DNA from: Nyssa sinensis
Lineage: Eukaryota; Streptophyta; Magnoliopsida; Cornales; Nyssaceae
Reading direction: 5' to 3'
Assembly: GCA_008638375.1 (NCBI GenBank)
Contig: CM018051.1
Coordinates: forward strand, 31,938,740-32,002,739
DNA: 64,000 nt
Below, piece after piece: positions 1 to 10,671 of this stretch; within the stretch, counting starts at the first letter, position 1, and every line of letters starts with the position of its first letter. The notes beneath the pieces are model-generated. The model worked only from the letters and a program-made list of their open reading frames with translations, was not told the DNA's origin and did not search any database. Both the position numbers and the translations under genes were made by a program.

Positions 1-436
1 CAAGTATACAACATATAAGAACTAATGCAAATCCGATGTGAAACATTCCCAATGTCTAGTATGTAATCACAAACACATAATAAATATCATCTACTAGATC
101 ACAAGTATAGATATGAAAATCAAGAGAATAAGGTACCACTCTATGTAGAGTAACAAAAATGATAAAGGCATTCAACATATATTCAAATACGAGACATATT
201 AATATACACTAACCCCACGACGCACCTCTATTTCCTGTTTAAAATAGTAAGAACACAACATCCAGTTGTAATACAACCAACAACAAGTCAAGAATTTGAT
301 AAGCCAATAATGTGTAATCACTAAATAATCTATATATACAACAAGTGCCCGTTCTATGCCAAGAAGGTTCAAGCTTCATTGTCGTGATCTACTACCAGCC
401 GCCTTAGTACTTGAGGGGTAATTAGGCAATTTTGAC
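1..436. other. AT-rich non-coding flank, unassigned
   Basis: No open frame longer than about 60 codons, no tRNA-like structure and no recognisable transposon terminus are visible here. The stretch is AT-rich with many short poly-A and CA tracts. It may be another degraded LTR fragment, but nothing in it lets me assign it. Confidence 0.4.
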
Positions 437-1891
437 TTTTGTTGTGATTTGGATCTCACACACTCACACATTGCATACATAACATATAGTTTATTTTATG
501 TCATAATATGTGAAATGGTCTTGTGATTGTGAAATAGATTTTCCAAACATGTATATTTTAAACTCTTAGGGAAATTGATTTCACAAGGCAAGCAGAAAAT
601 GAACACATTCTGGTGCTCATTCGAATGAACCAAATGGCTCGTTCAAACAAACAACAGAATGGTCATTGGCTTGTTTTCATTCATTTAAAAGGTCTGAATT
701 CAAACGAGGAGTTGCAACCTCAAATTTTTGCTCATTTGAAGCTCGTTCCATGTTTGTTCAAACGAGCAAGTTGGTCGTTCGAATGAGCATACCTTCATTC
801 GAACGAGCATTGCATAAAACAGTTTTGCAAACTGATTAAGATCCAATCTTCACATAATATATAGTTAAACATTCAATATTATGCGAGAGAGAATAGAGAA
901 AACAGAGCATTGAGAGTTCATTATTCTAAGAGCCCTAGTATTGTTAGATGTAAGAGCTTTCATTGAAGAACTTCATATATGTTGCATATCATGCCTTTAT
1001 CTATTGATTTTACCAATTGATTTCGATCAATTCCACGTAATCCTAATCATATAAAAAAGCCCCCAATTCACAATCTCAGCATTGGAGAAGAGAGTTCAAG
1101 CTTGAGGATTCGGCATTGAGCAATCGATGGACACCGAGGTTGTGTGGATTCACAATTGTGAGAGGCTCGGTCAGAGGATTCCGAGACCAAAGGAGGATCT
1201 GGTTGTATAGAGAATTCATCTATAAAAAGCTTAAGGATTCAAGGAAGCTGACAGCGTAATCGTGTAGAATGGTGCTAGAGATACTTTGGTTATGTCTAGT
1301 TTATATGTAATCGATCTTCAACATAGTGAATTGCTTCCCCTAGCATTGGCCAACTCTGGAGTTTTCCACCAAGGAGATTTTTCTGAGTGGTTTCTCCATC
1401 ATCATTGTGGTTTGCATTATTCTCTCTCTATATATGTTTTTCAATTCATAATTTGCTAGATTAATTACTTCCGTTTAATATGATAATCTAGGTTTCCATA
1501 ATTGTGTTCATTGAATATTGAATTAATAATTGCAAAACTCAATTGGCTAATTGAATTGTGAATTGAATAAGTAAATTGGTGATAGATCACATAGTTAAAT
1601 TTATGTTGATTTGATAAAATTGATATCTAGATTGAACTTGTGATTTAATTGGGCTTTGTTGAATAGTATATATTGATTAACACGACATGATTACATATTT
1701 GAATGGCTTGGTATAATTGATAGAATCGTACACATTAGTTGAAAATACATTGTAGTTGCAATTCATTCATTTGCTGTTTGAAATAGTTGGTAGTGTTGTG
1801 GATAAAGAATTGGAGATATTAAAAATTTGAGCATACCTATTCAACCCTTCCCTTCTAGGTTAATTTCACACTAGGACCTAAGGCTATAACA
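437..1891 (+). repeat. probable 5' LTR of a degraded Ty1/copia element (left edge unresolved)
   Basis: Inferred from position: it lies directly upstream of an initiator-Met primer binding site and a copia-type gag/protease remnant on the same strand. The right end is placed at the CA at 1890-1891, three bases before the PBS. The left end is a guess, because no TSD partner is visible: the 3' half of the element is missing. The segment 600-830 is rich in TTCGAA-centred inverted repeats (for example CGTTCGAATGA paired with TCATTCGAACG around 777-806), unlike the rest of the window. Confidence 0.4.
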
Positions 1892-1894
1892 AAG

Positions 1895-1906
1895 TGGTAT
1901 CAGTGC
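1895..1906 (+). other. primer binding site (initiator tRNA-Met), copia element
   Basis: TGGTATCAGTGC matches 11 of 12 bases of the plant initiator-Met PBS TGGTATCAGAGC. It stands three bases after a possible LTR end and upstream of the gag remnant, which fixes the plus-strand orientation of this element. Confidence 0.75.
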
Positions 1907-1946
1907 TTCCTTCAAAGGCAATTGATTGATATCTTTAGTGTGAACA

Positions 1947-2990
1947 ATGAAGGGTGATTATTTTGAAATTTTTGAAAAAGAAATTGAAGTCAATTTAGAA
2001 ATTTCTTATGATAAATTAGCCAAATACTTTCTTAATCTCAAAAAGACTAACAGAGGCTAGTCAAGAAATTAAAGTTGAGTGAAAAAGAAAAAGGGAACTT
2101 ACAAGTTGATCAAACCATGTTGTGTCAACTTAAACAAGAAAAGACCACTCACTTAGAAAATCATAAAAAAAAAATTTTAAAAAGAGAAACCTCATATTGG
2201 GTGAGGTAGAAGGTCTCAAATCATCATTAAAGGCTTCTATATTTGAAAAGGAAGAATTAAATAAAAAATTTGATGAAGAACTTAAATTGGTTAAAAGTGT
2301 CAAAGACGCTCTTGGAATCAAGTCAAACAAGTCATCTTCATCAATCCAAAATATTCCTTCTACCTTTAAGCCTAAGTTGGTTACTCCTTTCAATAAAATA
2401 GGGATGATGCTACCTCAAACCAACACTCATCATTGTGTTCATGATCAATCATAACCCAAAATCTCATATTGCTCTTTGTATGGGGTTGATGGTCACACTA
2501 AAAGGCTATGTAAAGCCTCTACGAAAAGACATGTACAACATCAATACATGTCAAATGAACATCAAAATCAAATGTCATTTGTAAAACAAAAATTGAATAG
2601 ATATATTCAAAAGGCTAGGAGTATGACTCAAAAGTTTATAGAAATGAAAAAGGTTATGAAACCTCTAACAACTCCTATACCTCAACCGAAGACATCTAAA
2701 GCCAATATACAACATATTGTACCCATAGTCAAGAAGGCTTTAAACCAAATATGGGTAAGAAAGGACAATCATAAGTTTCTAGTTATTTACACCACCTTAA
2801 AAACAAGTAGTTCAAATTCTTGGTACCTTGATAACAGGTGTTCAACACACATGTCTAGTGACAAATCACTCTTTATTAAGTTTGTAAGTCATAAAGAGGG
2901 GTGTGTTGTATGTTGAGGGACTAAAGGTTAATCTAATTAGTATTAGTCAATTATGCGATAGTAATTTCAATGTGTGCTTCATTAAGATGG
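1947..2990 (+). pseudogene. Ty1/copia gag-protease remnant
   Basis: Several plus-strand frames together give a decayed copia gag-pol start. A Lys/Glu-rich, coiled-coil-like stretch at 2197-2454 is followed by a zinc knuckle at about 2468-2515 that keeps the first Cys, GH and last Cys, but the second Cys has become Tyr. At about 2815-2880 there is a retroviral-type protease start in which the family's W-Y-L-D-S-G-C has become WYLDNRC: the catalytic Asp is kept and Ser-Gly is lost. From about 2907 a frame reads EGLKVNLISISQLC, the usual copia block between protease and integrase, after an apparent short deletion. No integrase, RT or RNase H follows, so the element is truncated and cannot be functional. 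The layout suggests a SIRE/Maximus-like copia, but the evidence for the lineage is weak. Confidence 0.75.
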
Positions 2991-3370
2991 AGTGTGCAAA
3001 TCATGCTTCACAATTTCCTTCTTTATCGAAAAAAGCAAATTCATCTCTTAGATGACTAAGAGATCCTATAACAATTTAGGAATTTTACTCTTCGCTCTCA
3101 TCCTATAGTATCCCTATGAATTTCTTTATCACATCTTACTCCATTTTTCTTATTGAAAATCATCTTCGAGTAAGTTGAGTTATTTTTCATAGTCTAGGTA
3201 ATCCTTACGTTAGTCATTTATTTTAGGTCTATAAATATTTTTTCTTTTTTCTTCATTTTTTTTTTTTTTTTGTGTGTAGATTTTTTTATCTTTCACAGTT
3301 AGGTGCATTTCATATCTTTACGAAATCAATAATCCAAAAATATTTTTCTTTCATTTTTATTGCTAATGGT
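2991..3370. other. AT-rich sequence between the copia remnant and LTR-I
   Basis: No coding potential is recognised. It contains a long T-run near 3252-3270. The last five bases, ATGGT (3366-3370), are the presumed left target-site duplication of LTR-I; its right partner lies outside the window. Confidence 0.4.
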
Positions 3371-4199
3371 TGTCACGGCCCGTAACCCGTCTTGTGCGAA
3401 TCAAGGGCCCACAACCAGGGGCAACGGCCCGTAAGCCGTCCCCCGCCAAAGGATCTCAAACACTAATTAAATAATCATTAATTGCATGTCATGTCATTAG
3501 CTAATCTAATACCATCATTAGAGTATAATTGTACATTCCAAAATTAAAATAAGTGTTTAGTTACAAATCCTCAAAATACAAAAACATACCCAAGACATGG
3601 AAACATGGGAAAATTAATACTACATTACACTTAGTCTATTACAGTGATAGCAAAAGCGTCCACCATACTTGCAAAAGGACATTCTATAGCAAAATGGGGC
3701 GTCTACTCGATATGTACGCCAAATGGTCTTTCTACAATTCGTTATCTTAAAAAAAGTGACATAACTGGAGTGAGCTAACTTATCTCAGTAAGTAAATTCT
3801 CTTGCTCTGCCATGAGTCAGGGTTAGTCGAAAAAGAAGGATATGAACAATAGCAAATAAGGATATGATATCACAATAGCAAACAAGGGATACAATGTCCC
3901 AATATCCACTCACCAAAAGTGTGAATCAATAAAAATGACCCGTAGGTCCAAAAGGCACATCCCAAGGTAGAATAAGCAAATCAAAAATAGAGATTGGTCT
4001 ATACAATAGTTAGCTGCCACAAATCACAAGATAGCAATTCGAGTCCAAAGATAGGCAAGCAAACATGTCATCAATCAAATAATATATCAACAGATAATCC
4101 AAGAATAGGCTCACAAGGCATATCAATATCCAAAGAACACATCATCAAACAAATCCAAAGATAGGCTTGCAAAGTATATCAATAATCCAAGAGTGCATC
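3371..4199 (-). mobile_element. LTR-I, left segment (family 1, right end outside window)
   Basis: It starts with TGTCACGGCCCG, the reverse complement of a family-1 LTR 3' terminus, so the LTR lies on the minus strand. It is interrupted at 4200 by LTR-G and resumes at 59695 after the GCATC duplication. Near the left end two similar blocks repeat (CACGGCCCGTAACCCGTC and CAACGGCCCGTAAGCCGTC). Around 4045-4190 there are three degraded copies of a unit of about 55 bp containing AATCCAAAGATAGGC. No coding region is seen. Confidence 0.75.
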
Positions 4200-5453
4200 T
4201 GTAGAGACTTGAAAATTGAGGATAATTTTTTTTTTATTTTTTATTTTTATGATAAAGCACTATTTGAATTTCTTTAATTTTTATTTATTAATTTGGACTG
4301 TGAAATTAACCGAGCACACCGAGACCGTTAATTTGTGTATGCATACATGTGTATATATATATATATGTTTATGGAAATATATAAAATATTCCTATATATA
4401 CATAAATGCAAATGAAGAAATATACATAAATATACATGTATGTATATAAATGTGTATAAGTGTATAATTATGTGTAATTAAGTGTAGGTGTATATATGTA
4501 TATACATGTGTTCCCAAATTAAAATAATTACATCATATAATATGTTAATATCTATACATATATATATATATATACACACTACCTGTAAGTGTGTGTGTGT
4601 GTAGTGTCAGTTGTGTGTGTGTGTGTGTAATATAATATATACATATATGTATGACACAAAATACAAGCAAACCACTAATGCAAATCAGAAGAACAGGAGG
4701 AAAACATGAAAGAAATTTAGGAAGGGGTGTGGCTGGTTATGTGTGTGAGTGGATATATTCAATGAGGCACAATTGAGTGTAATGAGTGAGAAGTGTGTAT
4801 ATATATATATATACATACAATGGGACAGTAGGTGAGAAAAGGTGTTGCTTGTGGATGTATGAGTGCAGAATTGAAATTGAGGAGTGTGGGAATGGGTAAA
4901 CACAGACTTAATGATGGTGGTATAAGGTCTGAAGTAAAAAGAGAAAAATTAGAGGAGAGAAGAGGGGCAGTTGTAGATGGTGTATGTGTATACCTACGTG
5001 TGTGAGTGAGTTAGAGAGAAAACAGAAAGAAAGAAAGCAAGTGAGAAACTGAGAGAGAGCTCTGATATTCAGAAGTTAGATCAAGAGGGAAAGGACTGCA
5101 CCAAGAAACCCAGAAAAGAGGTGAGTTAGTTCAGTTCTATTTCTAAAATTTAAAGCACGCTAGTTGTTTTAAAGTGTAGGGCCATGTTGAGCAGGAAAAA
5201 TGTAAAAAGATACAAAAAGATTCAAGTAAAATAATGAAGAAATGAATTAGAAAAGTTAAGTTGTAGGTCGTTGGTCCATGATCCATTTTCATTAATGGAG
5301 CTGTAAAACTTGTTTTTAGAACATGGCTTGAATCTCCATAACCTAAGGGACACAGTAAACCAAGCCACACGTGAAAAGGTGCTGAAACAACCATGTAGAA
5401 GGCAACTTATAGTCGCCAATATTGGAGCTCGAACCAAGCTTATAAACCATTGT
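4200..5453 (+). mobile_element. LTR-G, 5' segment (mosaic LTR, plus strand)
   Basis: Begins TGTAGAGACTTG after TSD GCATC (4195-4199). The other end is at 59689, followed by GCATC (59690-59694). TA and TG microsatellites at 4350-4640 and 4798-4813 precede a purine-rich leader. At 5119-5126 the leader shows a consensus splice donor, AG|GTGAGT (GT at 5121). From about 5260 the sequence closely matches LTR-C at 53750-53970, a family-2 element, although both termini of LTR-G are family 1. LTR-F is inserted at 5454. Confidence 0.85.
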
Positions 5454-6102
5454 TGTCACATCCCGAACCAAAGGCAAACTTCTGAACTTACCAATGAATT
5501 GCATTCCAAATGTAGGGTCAAAGCAGCAGAATTTAAAACCTTTTTCATCTCGGGAATGCAACTTCTTTATAAATACCATGGAGGTAGTACCACAGAGCAA
5601 GTCTAAAACCAGAGAGCTAATAACTCTAACCACAGAGTGCGTCTATAATCAGACATATAACACAGCACATCTAACATCTCTAGAGTACCATTACCATGAG
5701 CCATGCCCCAATATCAGTAAATTTAATCATATCGTAACACTCACTTTAATAACCAGATTCAATCCACAAGAGTCCAAGTCTCCATAAATCAGTGCCATCA
5801 GATCCTTTACTTGGAATGCCACTCGGCCTATCCATGTCATATCATAGTGCCTTCTAATCCAATGGAGATAAATCCTGAAAAATGTTAGGATAATGGGCTG
5901 AGCTTAAATAAGCCCAGTGAGTAACACAGGTTCCCTGTCATGGGTTTCAAAACCCAGTTTTTGCTTACAAAGCACATGGAGGGTTTAGTGATTTCAAAAA
6001 TAGTAGTTTTATAAATCCACTTAATGCAGTTAAGTAGAATAAAACAGGATCGAACTAAACAGTACAAACAAATCAAAACATAATAGAACATAACATAACA
6101 AA

Positions 6103-6795
6103 TCAGATCAAATCAATAAACGATGTCAATATATCAATCAGAGACACAAGCATATCATCAACAGAACGGAACATAACGAAATTTAGCGGAAACAATATAT
6201 CAATCAAAGTCATAGGCATATCATCAACGGAACGGAACATAATAGAATTGAGTATATCAATCAGGGACATAGGCATATCATTAATGGAACGGAACATAAC
6301 AGAATTGAGCGAAAATAATATATCAATCAGAGACACAGGCATATCATCAATGGAACGGAACATAATGGAATTGAGCAGAAACAATATATCAATCAAAGTC
6401 ATAGGCATATCATCAACGGAACGGAACATAACAGAATTGAGTATATCAATCAAGGACATAGGCATATCATTAACAGAACGGAACATAACGGAATTGAGCA
6501 AAAACAATATATCAATCAAAGACACAAGCATATCATCAACGGAACGGATCATAACAGAATTGAGCGGAAACAATATATCAATCAAAGACACAGGCATATC
6601 ATCAACAGAACAGAACATAACAGAATTGAGCGAAAATAATATATCAATCAAAGACACAGACATATCATCAACGAAACGGAACATAACAGAATTGAGCGGA
6701 AACAATATATCAATCAAAGTCACAGGCATATCATTAACGGAACGAAACATAATAGAATTGAGTATATCAATCAGGGACATAGGCATATAAATCAA
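6103..6795. repeat. minisatellite, 66-bp and 54-bp units (about 11 copies) in LTR-F
   Basis: About eleven head-to-tail copies of a unit of 66 bp, or 54 bp when a 12-bp block (AGCGGAAACAAT) is missing. Both lengths are multiples of three, so one frame stays open on each strand (230 codons on minus, 180 on plus). The repeat period explains these frames, and I do not read them as genes. On the minus strand the array lies inside candidate intron 2 of the LTR. LTR-C (56160-56700) and, more decayed, LTR-E (42280-42900) have the same array at the same relative place. Confidence 0.9.
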
Positions 6796-7556
6796 ATAAT
6801 AGAACAGGTCAGTATTGAGCAGAATAGGACAAGACGCTAATTAGGCAGGACAGAACAAAATCATGCCACGTGTAATGCAGTACAAAAGGGTATGCATTTG
6901 AGTATACGCATTTAAACAGTATAGCATATAAAATGGTGCTGTGTATGAAGATATAATATCTAGACAGTGTAACTTATACACTAATTCAGAAGTTCCAAGT
7001 TACTCACTACAGGTCAGTATTGAGCGGAATAAAACGGAACATAACAAAACAAAACCAGAATAGACCATACAATGGAACAGGACAGACCCGAACAAAACAG
7101 CAGAGTAGGACAGGACAAATCATGCCACGTGTAATGCAGTACAAAGAGTATGCATTTAAATATATGCATTTTAACAGTATAGCATATAAAACGGTATAGT
7201 GTATGAAGATACAATATCTAGATAATGTAACTTATACACCAAGTCAGAAGTTCCAAGTTACTCACAACTGTTTGCTTATCTCCTTGTAGAGATAATCTGA
7301 TAACCTCAAAATATGTTAGGCACCTCCATGCATATCCTGAATAATCATCATCAATTACAGACAAATCAAAATTTAACCATTTATGACTTATTCATCATCT
7401 TAAGCATCTATCGGATTACCTAAGATAGCTTAATAGCCTATTGCCCTTTCATTGGGTTTCATCCGAGGCTATTTCAATCTTTAATTAGGCTTAGTAGTTA
7501 TCAGGATTATAATCTAAGTCATTTAGACTTCAATCGTTATCAATTAAGTACTTATT

Positions 7557-7930
7557 CAACCTTAGAGGCAAAATGGTAATTTCACCATTCTTGTCCCGAA
7601 CCCTGTCGTGGTCCTCAGAATAATCCCCATATCTTAAATATAAGGTTCCAAGTCTTTTGGACTCAAATCGTTATCAGTTAAGTACTTATTTAACCTTAGG
7701 GGCAAAATGATAATTTTACCATTCTTGTCCCAAACCCTGTCGTGGTCCTCAGAATAGTCCACATATCTTAGATATAAAGTTCTAAGTCTTTTGGACTCAA
7801 ATCGTTATCAGTTAAGTACTTATTTAACCTTAGGGGCAAAATGATAATCTTGTCATTCTTGCCCCGGACCCTATCGTGGTCCTCAAAATAGTCCACATAC
7901 CTTAAATATAAGTTTCTTAGTCTTTTAGAC
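7557..7930 (-). repeat. three tandem units of about 135 bp in LTR-F
   Basis: The block GGCAAAATGGTAATTT...TTCTTGTCCCGAACCCTGTCGTGGTCCTCAGAATA recurs starting near 7567, 7702 and 7836, about 135 bp apart with few differences. The same triplet occurs in LTR-C (about 55090-55400) and LTR-E (about 41190-41600). It falls in candidate intron 1. Confidence 0.8.
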
Positions 7931-8447
7931 TTCATTTGGTATTTTCTTTTGGTCATTGGGACACATCGGTCATTTCTCATTTCATACGTTGACTGTTCTA
8001 GAGTCTTATTTAGCCCTTCAATGTTCATAATTATGCTTATGACAATTTATCAGATCAGATTGGCCTTTATTCGGCCTTTACTTTGCACTTACCATGCTCA
8101 GGGGCATTTTAGTCATTTTACGCTTTGTGACATTCTGACCCTGATTCGTCATTTAATCATGTGCACAGTTTCACGAGTATCTAGGCTCTATCGGTATCAA
8201 TTTCGTCCAATTTGGACTTTATTTGGGTTTCGTATAACGTCAGGGGCATGTTGGTAATTTCACATGCTGTATAGCTAAATTTTTGGGACCTTGGTACATA
8301 AAATGGACCTCACTATTAGGTCCAGAATGTCCAACGTAATCAAAATAGACTATCTTTTATTTTTAATTAACCCTAGGTATCATCAGGGGCAGTACAATCA
8401 TTTATCATTTGCATGTCTGTATTTTTTGGGACTTAATTTTCCAAATC

Positions 8448-8466
8448 GGACTCCACCATTGAGTCC
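8448..8466. repeat. GGACTC-N7-GAGTCC hairpin unit (LTR-F)
   Basis: A perfect 6-bp inverted repeat with loop CACCATT, followed by AGAATGCCCGAA. It is one of many copies of a motif that recurs every 140-155 bp in both LTR families. A related, imperfect unit starts near 8305 in the same element. Confidence 0.7.
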
Positions 8467-8784
8467 AGAATGCCCGAATTAGTAAAAATGCACTATTTAC
8501 TTATTTAATTTGGGCTTCGTTTGAATCATTTAGTGTCCAAGGGTAAATAGTAATTTTATCTAATTAATAAAATAATTAAATAAATTATTTTATTAATTAT
8601 TTATTTTTTTCAAGGGCTTATTTGCATTAATTTTTCAGAAGCTGGGCCAGAACATAATTTTGCAGAATAGTTGGGGTCGAAGTATAATTTACTAAAGTTT
8701 TGGTTTTTCTTTTAATTTTTAAACAGTGAACCAAAGGGTTTATTAACCTAAACCCTAGACCGGACTGGGTATATGGTGAACCAG

Positions 8785-8812
8785 CCGGTTCAGTTCATCC
8801 TCACTGAACCGG
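8785..8812. repeat. 10-bp inverted repeat, CCGGTTCAGT stem
   Basis: CCGGTTCAGT (8785-8794) and ACTGAACCGG (8803-8812) are perfect inverted repeats with an 8-nt loop. Similar CCGGTT/AACCGG clusters occur at homologous places in LTR-J (28140-28180), LTR-E (40210-40250) and LTR-C (54260-54290), usually as scattered rather than perfectly paired copies. Confidence 0.55.
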
Positions 8813-10171
8813 AATAACATATCCCTGTTATTTCAATTTGGCCCCTTATCCGCGATTCAATTATTCCTAATTCTCATTTCAGATTTATTAACTGTGTTAC
8901 CAAACAGGGGGGAAAATCAACTTAAAATTAAATCTTAAATGGCATCGTGCCACTTAAGCCCATTTATGCGACGGGCGGGTTCCGACCTGAACTCGAAACT
9001 GATCCGACCCTTGTCCGGCACTATTCATTGTCTTCTTCATGATGATGAATAGTAACCCTAACTTCAGTTTTCAAACTTCTCCAATTTCATGCATTTCGAG
9101 GCTGATTTGATCTCTGTTTTCAGGTGATATGGGCTACTGAATGTTTAAGAAACATTTTGGCATTCATTTTAGGCCTCAAATCAAGCTCGAGGAGCCATGG
9201 TGGGTTGGATAGTCGTGACCTACAACTGGTCCATAAATGGTCGTTTCTTCACCATTTCTTCCGTGGTTTGGTTTGTCATGACTGTAGTGACATGGGGCAT
9301 CTATCCTCATTCCAAAATCAAGGTTTAGGAGCCTATTTCAGAGTCTGGGTTTCAAACCCGAGACCTGCAACTTCAAATTCTAGGCTTTCCTTAGTGTTTT
9401 CAGGTCGCGATCTGGGAATTCTTCCATGCTTATGAGGTCTGTTTGAGGTTCTGAGTGTCAGAACTTGGTTTCTTACAAGTCGTCTCAGACCTGCTATCCC
9501 AAGGTGCATCAATGGCGACCTGGGCACGGTTTGTGGCTTTGGGGCTATTTTGAGGTCTCATTTTCACGCCTTAATCAAGATTTCTTATTCTAACTTCATG
9601 CATGCAACTACCAGGGCTTAATAACATAAAAAACAATACCAAGATTTAAACAGAAAAATTAACCAGTTTGGGGTTTATACCTTGCACAGTGAATCTCTCT
9701 CTCTCTCTCTGGCTCAAGGTGAGACCTCATTGCCTTAGTTCTAGTCGGGTACCTCTCAGTTCTTTCCTCTTTTGTGTACCTCCAATGGAAGCTCCATGCA
9801 CACACAATCTCACACAAGCATACACACAATGTGTTTCTCTCTCACTTCCTCTCTCTCTCTAATGCTCATGCACACACACACTCCAGGTCTCTCACACAGC
9901 CATGGTCTGAATATAGCACACATGTTTTTGGATCCCAAGGTGTATTGTTTATATATATAGATATCATATTGCTCACCTACACATATACATATATATATAT
10001 ATACATGCATATCAGAGAATTGGTGGGATCGTAAGATTGATGTGGAGTTGAGGTGGTGTAATGTGAGCTAATGATGAGGGGTTTGTATGCATGGCCATTG
10101 GCCAATTTGGGAGGTGGACTGGAATAATTTAGTGTTATATATAATTCTGTTGTATTTTTAGGCATGAAGTT

Positions 10172-10276
10172 GTTGCCAGCCCACTTTGTAATTTTTTGGG
10201 TACTTAAAATCTTGCCCCACTTGGTCAAGGATTCAAATCCCATTGGCCTTACTTTTGGGCATTTTCCCCTCATTTA
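10172..10276 (+). other. antisense tRNA-like module in LTR-F
   Basis: A-box-like CAGCCCACTTTG (10177-10188) and B-box-like ATTCAAATC (10231-10239), with the starts 54 bp apart, followed by short T-runs (10253-10265). There is no acceptor stem, so it is not a working tRNA gene. It resembles a tRNA-derived SINE head. It lies on the strand opposite to the LTR, as do the modules in LTR-E and LTR-C at the same distance (about 420 bp) from the LTR 5' end. Confidence 0.55.
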
Positions 10277-10671
10277 GGCTTATGCCTTGTTTGGCTGGCG
10301 CAAAATTCTGTTTTAGATATTTTCATTGTAATTTCTTTTCTGTTGCTTTTTTTACAAAACGGTTTCTTCTAAGGGTTTCGTATTTTAGTTAGCTTCGATG
10401 TCAAAGGCCCTGTGTCAGTTATTATTCATTTATGGCCGTCATAGTTCGCTAATTCGAGTTTCCACAGTGCTAAAATGACATCATTTCACCTAATTAATTG
10501 GTAATTAGGTTCAAGTATTACACCCTCATTTCTGACTTGTTTAATTATTTTATTGGTCTATCGTGACCTTCGAGAGATTCCCGATTAACTGTCTTAATTA
10601 TTCTTTATGTCGGTTCTAATTAATAATTAGCAATTAATTATTAATTAATCAGGTCGGGGTGTTACAATTGT

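Larger units (their letters stand above)
5454..10666 (-). mobile_element. LTR-F, family-2 solo-LTR-like element (5.2 kb)
   Basis: Flanked by ATTGT at 5449-5453 and 10667-10671, starting TGTCACATCCCGAAC and ending GGTCGGGGTGTTACA. It therefore lies on the minus strand, with its own 5' end TGTAACACCCCGACC. Its last 250 bases are close to the first 250 of LTR-C, so both belong to one subfamily. Candidate splice signals on the minus strand: donor 1 AG|GTATAA near 9681, exon 2 at 7266-7336 (71 nt, ending in donor GTGAGTAA), acceptor CATTTTTCAG at 5875. Sub-blocks are a 66/54-bp minisatellite (6103-6795), three units of about 135 bp (7557-7930), GGACTC hairpin units (about 8290-8500) and an antisense tRNA-like module (10177-10239). 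There are no retroviral genes, PBS or PPT. It could be a solo LTR or a very large non-coding element. Confidence 0.85.

Noticed and set aside
3371..3450. CRISPR-like or terminator-like repeat because of repeated CGGCCCGTAA words
   Set aside because: Only two imperfect copies, in a plant LTR terminus; no array.
6103..6795. 230-codon minus-strand and 180-codon plus-strand ORFs as genes
   Set aside because: They run through a 66/54-bp minisatellite whose period is a multiple of three, and the same happens in LTR-C. The repeat explains the open frames.
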